Positions 28,626 through 37,575 of a stretch of DNA of 64,000 nucleotides are shown piece after piece. Source of the DNA: an uncultured Methylophilaceae bacterium (GTDB taxonomy: Bacteria > Pseudomonadota > Gammaproteobacteria > Burkholderiales > Methylophilaceae); assembly GCA_903834185.1 (NCBI GenBank), contig CAILHX010000031.1:1-64000 (forward strand), given 5' to 3'. Each line of letters begins with the position of its first letter. Positions within the stretch are counted from its first letter, which is position 1. The notes under the pieces are model-generated. The model was not told the DNA's origin. It did no database searches and saw only the letters and a program-made list of their open reading frames with translations. A program made the translations under genes and the position numbers.

Positions 28626-30422
28626 ATGAGTCAAATAGTTGAAGTAAAAGTCCCCGATATCGGCAATTTCGATAGTGTAGATGTGATTGAAGTACTGGTG
28701 AAACCCGGTGATGTCATCGCCAGGGAAGACAGCCTGATCACGCTCGAATCCGACAAGGCCTCGATGGATATCCCTTCTTCCCACGCCGGCACTGTGAAAG
28801 AAATCAGGGTGAAGGTAGGAGACAAGGTCGCCAAAGACTCGCTGATCCTGCTGCTTGAAGTGCAGAATCTGGGCGTTACGGATCAGGCATCCGCAACAAG
28901 CCCGGCGCCAGCCCCTGTGGCGGCGGCAGAAAGGGCGGAACCTGTATCGCCAGCTTCTGAAGCATCAGCTCCTGCACCCCAGCTTGCTACTCCCCAATTC
29001 TCCGGCACCAGCGACATCCAGACCGAAGTACTGGTACTGGGCGCAGGCCCGGGGGGCTATACCGCGGCTTTCCGCGCTGCCGATCTGGGCAAGAAGGTGG
29101 TGCTGGTGGAGCGCTACCCGTCACTGGGAGGCGTATGCCTGAACGTAGGCTGCATCCCGTCCAAAGCCTTATTGCATGCAGCAAAAGTGGTGACTGAAGC
29201 AGAAGAGATGGCTGCGCACGGCATCGATTTCGGCCGTCCGGTGATCGAGCTTTCCAAGTTGCGCGAATGGAAAAACAAGGAAGTGGTGAGCAAGCTCACC
29301 GGTGGTCTGGTACAACTGGCCAAGCAACGTAATATACAAGTGGTGCACGGCGTGGGTAAATTCACTGCCAGCAACCAGTTGCAAGTGGTCGATGCTGACG
29401 GCAAAAGTACCACTATCGGTTTTGACAACGCCATCATCGCTGCCGGTTCGCAGGCCAGCAAGATACCCAATGTACCGGATGACCCCAGAATCATGGATTC
29501 CACCGGAGCGTTGTTACTTGAAGACATCCCGAACCGCATGCTGGTAATAGGTGGCGGTATCATCGGACTGGAAATGGGCACGGTATACGATGCCTTCGGC
29601 TCCAAAGTATCGGTAGTTGAAATGACGGATGGGCTGATACAGGGTTGCGACCGCGATCTTGTCAGGCCACTGCAGAAACGCATGGAAAAGCGTTTTGAGA
29701 AGATCATGCTCAGCACCAGGGTCAGTTCCATAGTAGCCAAAGACGACGGCATCCATGTCAGTTTCGAAGGCGAGAATGCCATAGACCCGCAGGTCTACGA
29801 TAGAGTGCTGGTGGCGATCGGGCGGCGCCCGAACGGGCACAATATAGGCGCAGAGGATGCCGGGGTGGCTGTGGACAAACGCGGTTTTATCGCAGTGGAC
29901 AAACAGATGCGTACCAATGTCCCGCATATTTTCGCCATCGGCGACATCGTGGGCCAACCGATGCTGGCGCATAAGGCTACGCACGAGGGCAAAGTGGCTG
30001 CAGAAGTGATTTCGGGTCACAAGGTAGAATTCCAGGCGTTGGCTATCCCATCCGTCGCCTATACTGACCCGGAAGTGGCATGGGCCGGAATGACCGAGAC
30101 TGAAGCCAAGGAAAAAGGCCTGGAGATAGAGAAAGCTTCTTTCCCCTGGGCTGCAAGCGGCAGAGCATTATCCATTAGCCGTGCAGAAGGTGCTACCAAG
30201 CTGATTCTGGATAAGCAGACCAGACGCGTAATAGGCGCCGGCATCGTCGGCGTCAATGCCGGAGAGTTGCTGGCTGAAGCCATGCTCGCTATAGAAATGG
30301 GTGCAGATGCCGAGGATCTGTCTTTGACCATACATTCGCATCCCACGCTTTCAGAAACGGTTGCCTTCGCCGCTGAAATGGCGGAAGGCACCATTACCGA
30401 TCTGTACATCCGTAAGAAATAA
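28626..30422 (+). CDS. lpdA: Dihydrolipoamide dehydrogenase with N-terminal lipoyl domain (PDH E3)
   Basis: Reoxidises dihydrolipoamide with NAD+. The 598-aa protein carries an extra lipoyl domain (about 1-80, Lys in ESDKASMDI), an Ala/Pro-rich linker (about 85-130) and a complete E3 flavoenzyme: [10 protein letters not shown] (FAD), redox-active [23 protein letters not shown] (NAD), [13 protein letters not shown] and the C-terminal HSHPTLSE containing the catalytic His-Glu pair. Lipoyl-E3 fusions are known in several proteobacteria. It ends 6 bp before the GlcD-like gene. Confidence 0.96.
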   Translation: MSQIVEVKVPDIGNFDSVDVIEVLVKPGDVIAREDSLITLESDKASMDIPSSHAGTVKEIRVKVGDKVAKDSLILLLEVQNLGVTDQASATSPAPAPVAAAERAEPVSPASEASAPAPQLATPQFSGTSDIQTEVLVLGAGPGGYTAAFRAADLGKKVVLVERYPSLGGVCLNVGCIPSKALLHAAKVVTEAEEMAAHGIDFGRPVIELSKLREWKNKEVVSKLTGGLVQLAKQRNIQVVHGVGKFTASNQLQVVDADGKSTTIGFDNAIIAAGSQASKIPNVPDDPRIMDSTGALLLEDIPNRMLVIGGGIIGLEMGTVYDAFGSKVSVVEMTDGLIQGCDRDLVRPLQKRMEKRFEKIMLSTRVSSIVAKDDGIHVSFEGENAIDPQVYDRVLVAIGRRPNGHNIGAEDAGVAVDKRGFIAVDKQMRTNVPHIFAIGDIVGQPMLAHKATHEGKVAAEVISGHKVEFQALAIPSVAYTDPEVAWAGMTETEAKEKGLEIEKASFPWAASGRALSISRAEGATKLILDKQTRRVIGAGIVGVNAGELLAEAMLAIEMGADAEDLSLTIHSHPTLSETVAFAAEMAEGTITDLYIRKK

Positions 30423-30428
30423 GCGGAC

Positions 30429-31796
30429 ATGCTCGCGCCAGATATCCTTGCTGGATTGACCGGCATTCTGCCTGAGGAGCGCCTATTCACCGACCCGGTG
30501 GATTGTTACGCATATGCATACGATAACTCGCGCCGCTTCTTCCCGCCGCAAGCGGTAGTGTTTCCGCTGAGTGCGGAAGAAATCCAGGCCGTCGTACAGC
30601 TCTGCAATCATTATCAGATACCCCTCACTGCTCGTGGTCGCGGCACAGGCACAGCAGGTGGCAGCCAGCCTGAGCAAGGCGGCATCGTGCTGTCCTTGGA
30701 GCGCATGAACCGCATACTCAAGGTGGACCCGGCTAACAAGATGATCGTCTGTGAACCGGGGGTGCTGAATCAGGAAGTGCAAACTGCGGCTAAAGCACAT
30801 GGTTTCTTCTGGCCGCCCGATCCTTCCAGTGCTGCTTACTGCACCATAGGCGGCAACCTCGCTACTTGTGCTGCCGGCCCGCATGCGGTGAAGTACGGCG
30901 TCACACGTGACCATGTTTTGGGGCTGAAAGCAGTCACAGGTAACGGCGAAATAATACGCACAGGCTGTAATACGACCAAAGGCGTGGTGGGCTACGATCT
31001 GACGCGACTGATCATCGGCTCTGAAGGCACGCTCGCCATCATTACCGAAGCGACGCTCAAGCTGACCCCATTGCCGCACGCAACGGCAGGCATTACCGCC
31101 CAATTTGAAGATACCATAAGCTGCGCGCATGCGATTGCTGCGATCATGGCGCAACCTTTCATCCCCAGTGCTCTGGAATTTCTTGATAATGGCGCGTTGA
31201 ACCTGATACGCAACCGACATCCAGGCATGTTGCCGGAGGCTGCCAAGGCATTTCTGATGATAGAAGTAGATGGCGCAGCCAGCGAATTGCCAGCTGCATC
31301 AGAGGCCATTATCAAAGCCTGTCAGGTAGATGGGCTGATACTGGCGCAACCGGCGCACGACACTGAAGCGCTATGGGCCGCACGTAAAGCTTTATCGCCG
31401 CTATTACGCGATATTGCCCCGAAAAAAATAAATGAGGATATTGCAGTACCGGTTTCCCGTTTGCCGCAGTTGTTAAAGGGACTGGAAGACCTGTCCGCGC
31501 AATATCAGATCGCCAATGTCAATTTCGGGCATGCGGGCAATGGCAATATCCACGTCAATCTGCTGGTGAATCCGGATGATACTGAAGAGATGCATAGAGC
31601 CGAACGTTGTCTGGCTGAAGTGTTCAGTTTGGTTTTGGGTCTGGGGGGCACACTCTCAGGTGAACATGGGGTAGGCAGTGCAAAAATGCCTTTTGTAGAC
31701 CAGGAAATTGACCCTATTACTATAAATCTAATGAAAAAAATAAAGACAACTTTTGATTCTAGGTCTATACTTAATCCGGGAAAGTTGTTTCCATAA
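30429..31796 (+). CDS. FAD-linked oxidase, GlcD / D-lactate dehydrogenase type
   Basis: A 455-aa flavoprotein of the FAD_binding_4 / FAD-oxidase_C family, likely oxidising a 2-hydroxy acid such as glycolate or D-lactate. The N-terminal FAD domain shows VVFPLSAEEIQAVV, RGRGTGTAGG and CTIGGNLATCAAGPHAVKYGVT; the C-terminal domain has FGHAGNGNIHVN (metal/substrate His) and SGEHGVG. No GlcE or GlcF partner follows, so it may be a single-subunit D-lactate dehydrogenase. It begins 6 bp after lpdA and is probably co-transcribed, which fits feeding pyruvate to the complex. Confidence 0.85.
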   Translation: MLAPDILAGLTGILPEERLFTDPVDCYAYAYDNSRRFFPPQAVVFPLSAEEIQAVVQLCNHYQIPLTARGRGTGTAGGSQPEQGGIVLSLERMNRILKVDPANKMIVCEPGVLNQEVQTAAKAHGFFWPPDPSSAAYCTIGGNLATCAAGPHAVKYGVTRDHVLGLKAVTGNGEIIRTGCNTTKGVVGYDLTRLIIGSEGTLAIITEATLKLTPLPHATAGITAQFEDTISCAHAIAAIMAQPFIPSALEFLDNGALNLIRNRHPGMLPEAAKAFLMIEVDGAASELPAASEAIIKACQVDGLILAQPAHDTEALWAARKALSPLLRDIAPKKINEDIAVPVSRLPQLLKGLEDLSAQYQIANVNFGHAGNGNIHVNLLVNPDDTEEMHRAERCLAEVFSLVLGLGGTLSGEHGVGSAKMPFVDQEIDPITINLMKKIKTTFDSRSILNPGKLFP

Positions 31797-31830
31797 AGAA
31801 GGTGCAGACAAAGTTGCCGCTAAAAAGTAC

Positions 31831-31857
31831 TAAAGTTATGCGTGAGGTTGCCGTTAA
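31831..31857 (+). promoter_or_regulatory. Sigma-28 (FliA) promoter of flgM
   Basis: TAAA (31831-31834), 15 bp, then GCCGTTAA (31850-31857), one base from the flagellar sigma-28 consensus TAAA-N15-GCCGATAA. It lies 50 bp before the flgM ATG. The core GTTGCCGYTAA also occurs 35 bp upstream at 31813-31823, without a well-spaced -35. Confidence 0.82.
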
Positions 31858-31906
31858 CAAAATCGTACAGTGTGGTATTTGAACTAGCACAAAGAGGTAT
31901 TGCATT

Positions 31907-32203
31907 ATGAAAATTGACTCATCATCCATCACCACCGCGCTTACTGGCTCAAGCAGTCAGGGTTCGCGCACAGAAAAAAGCGTTAGCACTCAGACGAGTA
32001 ACGCCAGTACCGTCAGTTTGTCTGATGCTGCCGCCAAGATCCAGGCTCTGGAACAGAGCGCACAACAATCTTCCGGATTCGATGCCGCAAGAGTCGCTGC
32101 GCTGAAGCAGGCAATTGCAGAAGGCAAGTTCCAAATAACGCCGCAGATGATCGCCGAGAAGTTGCTTGATACAGCTCGAGACTTAATGCAGGAACAGGCT
32201 TAG
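31907..32203 (+). CDS. flgM: Anti-sigma-28 factor FlgM
   Basis: Small protein (98 aa) that binds FliA until it is exported through the flagellar hook-basal body. The N-terminus is Ser/Thr-rich and disordered; the C-terminal half (about 60-98) has the conserved RVAALKQAIAEGKFQITPQMIAEKLL segment that contacts sigma-28. RBS AAAGAGG precedes the ATG. It is followed by flgN after 4 bp and is read from a FliA-type promoter, giving feedback on the fliA gene encoded 2.2 kb away. Confidence 0.93.
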   Translation: MKIDSSSITTALTGSSSQGSRTEKSVSTQTSNASTVSLSDAAAKIQALEQSAQQSSGFDAARVAALKQAIAEGKFQITPQMIAEKLLDTARDLMQEQA

Positions 32204-32207
32204 TAGT

Positions 32208-32699
32208 TTGATTGATAGTACTGTCGTAAATCAGCAAATAGCCGATGGAATAGCAGCTGAACTCAACGGCTGTGAGGCATTCAAGAAAGTCCTGCTGTCT
32301 GAACAACAAGCCTTGATCGACGGCAATGTTGATCTGCTTGCTAAAATCACCGAACAAAAGAATGCGTCAGCCGAGCAATTGAATACGATTGCGGAACATC
32401 GCATCGCCAGAATAAAAGCGTTGGGATTTACCCCGGATAAAGACGGCATGCAGAAATGGATCCGTGAAACCGGCGGCGCTGCAAGCAAGACCTGGAAATC
32501 TCTCATGACCATTGCTGCAGAGATTCAACACATCAATGAAGTCAACGGAAAACTCATATACACGCGCCTGCAACTCACTGAGCGTACTCTTTCCGTACTG
32601 CTGGCAGCTGTCAATCAAGCAAATCTGTATGGGCCAAGCGGACGTCCCGCAGGCACGCCGCAATCCAGCAATGTACGCGGGATAATCGGCAAAGCCTGA
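32208..32699 (+). CDS. flgN: Flagellar export chaperone FlgN
   Basis: Predicted cytosolic helical chaperone for hook-associated proteins FlgK and FlgL, 163 aa. The long alpha-helical composition with LLSEQQALIDGNVDLLAKITEQKN and a C-terminal NLYGPSGRP segment fits FlgN, as does position 4 bp after flgM. Start codon is TTG at 32208; no ATG or GTG lies in frame nearby, so this unusual start is accepted. Its stop is followed by an 80-bp gap to the convergent motD. Confidence 0.85.
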   Translation: MIDSTVVNQQIADGIAAELNGCEAFKKVLLSEQQALIDGNVDLLAKITEQKNASAEQLNTIAEHRIARIKALGFTPDKDGMQKWIRETGGAASKTWKSLMTIAAEIQHINEVNGKLIYTRLQLTERTLSVLLAAVNQANLYGPSGRPAGTPQSSNVRGIIGKA

Positions 32700-32779
32700 T
32701 CAGGCAATAGCCGGTTTGACTGTGCAGAAAAATTAATACTATTGGTAATTTTGGCCGGGGAAATTAAAGGCCAGATTAC

Positions 32780-33613
32780 TTACTTTCCAGTAACTACCGC
32801 TGCGGCTCCAAGCGGCACGATGGCAGCTCTCACATCGGGGGCTAATCCAGTACCCTGGCCACCATTATCTTTTTCAGCCAGCACCATGATGGTCACGCGG
32901 CGATTACGCGAACGTGACTCCGGCGTGTCATTAGGCGCAACCGGACGTTTATCTGCATAACCTATGGCAACCATGCGTGCGCCATCAACACCATTCTTTT
33001 CGAACAGCCTGATGACGCTGCCTGAACGTGCGGCTGAAAGCTCCCAGTTGGACGGGAACACAACCGAGCTGATAGGCTCGTTATCGGTATGCCCTTCAAC
33101 CTGGATTTGATGGTTGTCTTTTGCCAGCACCTGGGCTACTGCGCTGAGGGCTGAGATCGATTCATTGTGCAGGTCTGCTTTTGCCGTATCAAACAATACG
33201 CTGGCATTGATCTCGATCGAAATCCCTCTGGCGGTCTCGGTCACCTGCACCTTGCCTTCTCTTACCAGGGTTTCCAATGCCTGCTGCACATCAGACGCGA
33301 TCGCTTTCATGCTTTCACGCTGTTGCTGCTTTTTCATCTCTTCTGCTGGTGCAATTTCGGGCTGACGTGGCGCAATCGTTACAGTCGTTGCACCTTGCGA
33401 AGTATTGCCCGGCTTGGGCATATTGTCAGGACTTTGCGAATAATCAAAAGAGGCACGGATAGACTCTGCCAGTGCTTTGTATTTGCTGGTGTTCATGCTG
33501 GACAAGGCATACAGCACCACAAAGAAAGCAAATAGCAATGTAATGAAGTCGGCGTAGGAAACCAGCCAACGTTCAAGGTTTTCGTGTTCTTCGTGCTTTT
33601 GCTTGCGTGCCAT
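32780..33613 (-). CDS. motD: Flagellar motor stator protein MotD (MotB family)
   Basis: Stator B subunit that anchors the motor to peptidoglycan, 277 aa. One N-terminal transmembrane helix (about 19-40) carries the proton-binding Asp in WLVSYADFITLLFAFF. The C-terminal OmpA-like domain (about 140-255) has VEGHTDNEPIS and SRNRRVTIMV. No extra pair of TM helices is seen. Downstream partner of motC (29 bp gap) in the flhF-flhG-fliA-motC-motD operon, the gene order of pseudomonads with dual stators. Confidence 0.93.
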   Translation of the reverse strand: MARKQKHEEHENLERWLVSYADFITLLFAFFVVLYALSSMNTSKYKALAESIRASFDYSQSPDNMPKPGNTSQGATTVTIAPRQPEIAPAEEMKKQQQRESMKAIASDVQQALETLVREGKVQVTETARGISIEINASVLFDTAKADLHNESISALSAVAQVLAKDNHQIQVEGHTDNEPISSVVFPSNWELSAARSGSVIRLFEKNGVDGARMVAIGYADKRPVAPNDTPESRSRNRRVTIMVLAEKDNGGQGTGLAPDVRAAIVPLGAAAVVTGK

Positions 33614-33642
33614 GATTAGGTGAACTTAGTTTAACTAAACAA

Positions 33643-34401
33643 TCATTCTGCGATAAAGCCGCGCAGACGGGTTTCGATTAGCCTTGGGTTATCGCCATTG
33701 GCCACTGCTACCAGGCCTTCCACGATCATCGCACGCTTCACCATTTCGCGGCCGATGATGGCTTTGATCTTGTTGGCGAATGGCAGATAGAACAAGTTGG
33801 CTGCACCCACACCGTAAACAGTTGCAACGAACGCAACGGCGATACCTGCACCCAGCTTAGTCGGGTCGGAGAGGTTTTCCATCACGTGGATCAGACCCAG
33901 CACGGCACCCAGAATCCCGATGGTAGGGGAGTAACCACCTGCAGCCTCCCATACTTTCGATGCCAGACGGTAGTGTTCGTCGTAGGCATCCATTTCCACT
34001 TCCATCATTTCACGCAGTTTTTCGGGCTCGGCGCCGTCTACCAGCATTTGCAGGCCCTTGCGCATGAAAGGATCATTCATCTCAGCCAACAGCGGCTCCA
34101 GAGAAAGCAGGCCGCCGCGACGTGCGGTGTTACCCCAGCCCACCACTTGTTCAACCACTTCGTCATGGACGATATTTGGAGTGAAGAATACCCAACCTAC
34201 CAATTTTATCCCCAGGAAAAACACGGGCGGAGTGAACTGAATCATGGTTGCGCCTATGGTACCGCCGAATACGATACAGAATGCTGTGATCTGGAGCAGG
34301 GACCCGACATGCCCGCCCTCCAATACTTGCCCCCCTATGATGGCACTGAATGCGAGGAGTATCCCCAGAATTGTTGTAAGGTCTAAGCGAGAATTATTCA
34401 T
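33643..34401 (-). CDS. motC: Flagellar motor stator protein MotC (MotA family)
   Basis: Stator A subunit forming the ion channel with MotD, 252 aa with four predicted TM helices (about 8-25, 35-55, 155-175, 185-205). The cytoplasmic loop has the conserved MRKGLQMLVDGAEPEKLREMM region, and the channel segments show EAAGGYSPTIGILGAVLGLI and YGVGAANLFYLPFANK. It starts 2 bp after the fliA stop. Confidence 0.94.
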   Translation of the reverse strand: MNNSRLDLTTILGILLAFSAIIGGQVLEGGHVGSLLQITAFCIVFGGTIGATMIQFTPPVFFLGIKLVGWVFFTPNIVHDEVVEQVVGWGNTARRGGLLSLEPLLAEMNDPFMRKGLQMLVDGAEPEKLREMMEVEMDAYDEHYRLASKVWEAAGGYSPTIGILGAVLGLIHVMENLSDPTKLGAGIAVAFVATVYGVGAANLFYLPFANKIKAIIGREMVKRAMIVEGLVAVANGDNPRLIETRLRGFIAE

Positions 34402-34403
34402 AT

Positions 34404-35114
34404 TTATTGTCCGATCCAGTCTTTAAGCTTGGCACGTAAGCGCATGATGGCCTGAGAGTGAATCTGGCACACCCGCGACTCCGAAACATCAAGTACCGCT
34501 CCCACTTCTTTCAGATTAAGTTCTTCCTGATAATACATTGCCATGACCATTTTTTCACGTTCCGGCAACTCTTCAATCGCTAAAATCAACGCCTGACGCA
34601 TCCCCTCGTCCTGCATTACCCCAAAGGGCCCTGCACGGCCATCACTTAAGTTAAGCTCTACCGGCCCCGCATCATCATCGTTCTGAAAGTCCTCATAGTA
34701 CACGAGTTGATGGCCGCGTGCATCTGTAAGCATCGCCTGATATTCGTGTAACGTCAACTCCATATAAACCGCTATTTGCTGCTCTGTAGGCGCTTTGCCA
34801 AGTTGTTGCTGTAACGCGGAGATGGCACGTTCTATATCACGCGCATTTTTACGTACCGACCGCGGTACCCAGTCTATCTCTCTCAACTCATCAAGCATTG
34901 CTCCACGAATGCGCTGTGAAGCATAGGTTTCAAACTGCGCGCCTTGAGTTTCGTCAAAATTATTCAGCGCGTCAAGTAAACCTATCATTCCTGCCTGAAC
35001 CAGATCATCTATCTGCACACTGGCTGGCAACCGCGCGGCAAGCGTGTATGCGATGCGCTTTACCAGCAATGAATAATCAGCAGCTGAACGCTCTATTGCA
35101 AATTTCAGGGCCAT
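34404..35114 (-). CDS. fliA: Flagellar sigma-28 factor FliA
   Basis: Alternative sigma factor for late flagellar genes, 236 aa, with region 2 (YASQRIRGAMLDELREIDWVPRSVR), region 3 and region 4 (helix-turn-helix near NLKEVGAVLDVSESRVCQIHSQA). It is 8 bp downstream of flhG. Its cognate promoter sequence is visible upstream of flgM, and its inhibitor FlgM is encoded on the opposite strand, so the regulatory loop is contained in this window. Confidence 0.95.
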   Translation of the reverse strand: MALKFAIERSAADYSLLVKRIAYTLAARLPASVQIDDLVQAGMIGLLDALNNFDETQGAQFETYASQRIRGAMLDELREIDWVPRSVRKNARDIERAISALQQQLGKAPTEQQIAVYMELTLHEYQAMLTDARGHQLVYYEDFQNDDDAGPVELNLSDGRAGPFGVMQDEGMRQALILAIEELPEREKMVMAMYYQEELNLKEVGAVLDVSESRVCQIHSQAIMRLRAKLKDWIGQ

Positions 35115-35122
35115 ATTGCTTA

Positions 35123-35926
35123 CTAAACTGCCGCGACACTACTGCTCGTAGTATTCAGCAGGCGGCACATAAATATATCAAAGCGACTGCCATTTTCCAC
35201 ACTGGGCGCCGGGCTATGCATCATATCCAGCGCCAGCATTTCCAACATTTCCGCTGCAACCATACTATCTGAGGACAATACGCACGAAAAATCCAGCTTC
35301 AGTTTCAAGTATTGACGGCACACAGCCGCCAGCTTATGGAACATGGTCTTGGCCACGGACTCGCTTACGTCGCGAAACAACATCATAAAGTGCCGTTCAC
35401 CGCCCATTCTAGTCAAAGTCTTGATATGACGGTAGGCGTTGGTAATACCATCCCCGCTCGCATCACACAGCACAATCACCTCAGGTGCGGCCAGCGCAAA
35501 ACCAAGGCCATGCCTTTGCAGGTCCGGTGCGGCGTGGATCACTACGAAATCGAATCCGACAGAAAATGCATGGAAGGCATCGATCAATTCCAGCCGTGCC
35601 GCTTCCATATTACGTTCGATACGCACCGTATCTGCGGGTAGCAAAGTGATGCCCGCCTCGGTCAGAACGATATCGTGCAGCTCTTTTTTGCCACGCAAAA
35701 CCTGTCCTACATCCATGGCCACAGCGCCACCCAACAAAGGATGCTCTCCGCCTGCACACAACTCTTCATCCACCAGCATCACTTTATTATTCTGCGCCGT
35801 AAGCGCCAACGCCAGCGCTGCAGCGACACTTTGGCTATGACGCCCGGTCAGCGCAACCACGCGCACCTCCTCGGCTGCGAATAACTGACGCAAGCCCTGC
35901 GCCTGATCGGTGCTGACTCTAGCCAA
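35123..35926 (-). CDS. flhG: FlhG/FleN-like flagellar number regulator with degenerate P-loop
   Basis: A 267-aa MinD/ParA-family protein by position (between flhF and fliA, overlapping flhF by 8 bp) and by retained segments VMLVDEELC, VIHAAPDL and the C-terminal helical tail. FlhG ATPases control flagellum number through FlhF. The deviant Walker A normally reads KGGVGK(T/S), but the equivalent stretch here is ALTGRHSQSVAAALALALT, with no Lys and no GKT. The N-terminal DQAQGLRQLF helix, which in FlhG stimulates FlhF GTPase, is well preserved. It may therefore regulate FlhF without binding ATP. Confidence 0.8.
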   Translation of the reverse strand: MARVSTDQAQGLRQLFAAEEVRVVALTGRHSQSVAAALALALTAQNNKVMLVDEELCAGGEHPLLGGAVAMDVGQVLRGKKELHDIVLTEAGITLLPADTVRIERNMEAARLELIDAFHAFSVGFDFVVIHAAPDLQRHGLGFALAAPEVIVLCDASGDGITNAYRHIKTLTRMGGERHFMMLFRDVSESVAKTMFHKLAAVCRQYLKLKLDFSCVLSSDSMVAAEMLEMLALDMMHSPAPSVENGSRFDIFMCRLLNTTSSSVAAV

Positions 35927-37337
35927 ACAAATCTCCCGTCCCGGTCCAGTCGCCTTGCAGCACCATTTCTTCCTGATTGAGTTGCATGGCTCCGCTTGAT
36001 TGACCTTTGAATGCCCTGTCTACGAGATATGCAGCGTTCGCCGTACGGATATCCTCTGGAACGCGCTGACCGTTGGTGACGTAATGCAGTTTCAAACCAT
36101 GGCGGATCAGGCAATCAATCGCTGGTGCCAATGACACCGACTCATCCACCTTGGTCAGAATGCAACCGTCCAAACCTACTCCCTGATGGGCCCTGACAAT
36201 GTCATCCAGCGTCACACCCTGGGCGGTCGCCGGCAAAATAAGCTGGCGCTTGACCTGGCGATTATCACCGCACAGGAATCTGATTTGATCCGGAATATTG
36301 CGGTCGCGCTGGCTCATGCCTACCGTGTCCACCAGTACCAGATGGCTGCGTTGCAGATCCGCCAGAGTCATATCAAGCTCTGACTCTTCCTTGATCGCAT
36401 ACACAGGGACGTTCAAAATACGTCCATATATCCTTAGTTGTTCATGCGCGCCGATGCGATAACTGTCGGTAGAGAGCAATGCCACATTGGACGCACCGAA
36501 TCTCAATACTGCATGCGCTGCCAGTTTGGCAACCGTAGTGGTCTTTCCAACTCCCGTAGGCCCTACGAGGGCGACCACACCTCCGCGCTCAATGACATCG
36601 GACTCGGTGTCATCCACTTTCAGATTATGCGTGATGGCAGCCTTCAACCATTTGATTCCACGCTCGAAATCCAGCCCCAAGGGCAAGGCATCTACCAGTT
36701 TGCGGGAGAGCGCCGGGCTGAATCCGGCACCGAACAAGGCGCGTAACAGTTCGGCTTTGATCGGATCACGTCGCGCCAGCTCGCCCCAGGCGAATCCTGA
36801 TAGCTGACCTTCGAGCAGACTACGCAGATGCTTGATCTCGAAAGCCATGCCGGCCACGGCAGAATTCAGTTCGGGGATAGGCTCTTCATCCGGCAACTCA
36901 TCGGGTTGTATTTCCCACCTGGGTTTTCTTGACTGGCCTGCCGGTGCTGCTTCCTGACTACTGGCTACACGTGGCTTCTTGGCACGCGGTTCTTTTTCGG
37001 CAATCGCTTTCGCCGCAGGCGCGTTCTGGTTTGCGGCTATTTTGCTGGAAAACTTATTGACTGTTAGCTCAGACTCATCGAGCTCTTCACGATGATTGAG
37101 AATGGCGGCAATCGCTTCGGCGCCGAACATGGGCTTGGCGGCAGGCTTGGCTTTTTCTGCAGGGGGAGTCGGCTTTTGATAGGTGACGTTATCAACTTCA
37201 CTGCCAGCCACTGCAACAATCTCGACCCCGTCCTTGACTTTGCGGTTAGAAAGGATCAGAGCATCACCGCCTAAAGCCTCACGCACCATATCCATGGCCT
37301 CGCGCGAGTTACTACCGTAAAATTTCTGCATATTCAT
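35919..37337 (-). CDS. flhF: Flagellar biosynthesis SRP-type GTPase FlhF
   Basis: SRP-family GTPase that places polar flagella, 472 aa. N-terminal B domain (about 1-150, MQKFYGSNSREAMDMVREALGGDALILSN), a low-complexity Ala/Pro/Lys linker, then N and G domains. P-loop GPTGVGKTTTVAKLA is near residue 260; DTVGMSQRD and the TKVDE guanine-recognition motif follow. First gene of flhF-flhG-fliA-motC-motD; 238 bp separate it from the upstream chemoreceptor. Presence of flhF predicts polar flagellation. Confidence 0.95.
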   Translation of the reverse strand: MNMQKFYGSNSREAMDMVREALGGDALILSNRKVKDGVEIVAVAGSEVDNVTYQKPTPPAEKAKPAAKPMFGAEAIAAILNHREELDESELTVNKFSSKIAANQNAPAAKAIAEKEPRAKKPRVASSQEAAPAGQSRKPRWEIQPDELPDEEPIPELNSAVAGMAFEIKHLRSLLEGQLSGFAWGELARRDPIKAELLRALFGAGFSPALSRKLVDALPLGLDFERGIKWLKAAITHNLKVDDTESDVIERGGVVALVGPTGVGKTTTVAKLAAHAVLRFGASNVALLSTDSYRIGAHEQLRIYGRILNVPVYAIKEESELDMTLADLQRSHLVLVDTVGMSQRDRNIPDQIRFLCGDNRQVKRQLILPATAQGVTLDDIVRAHQGVGLDGCILTKVDESVSLAPAIDCLIRHGLKLHYVTNGQRVPEDIRTANAAYLVDRAFKGQSSGAMQLNQEEMVLQGDWTGTGDLFG

Positions 37338-37575
37338 TTGTGGCTATCCTTCAGGGCGCAAACCGACTTGCCGTGCACAACACAAAACCAAGCACATCAA
37401 GGCTGATAGGGAAGTCTATCACGGGGAAAGTAGCAAAATAAAGTAAAAACTTACATAAGTATCGCAAATACCGGCTGCAACCTCTATGTTTTCACTTGGG
37501 TTTTACTTTTCACCAGATGCGCTTGCTGCAATTGTGGATGATGATATGCGCAATTCATCCTAATCGAATCATGTC

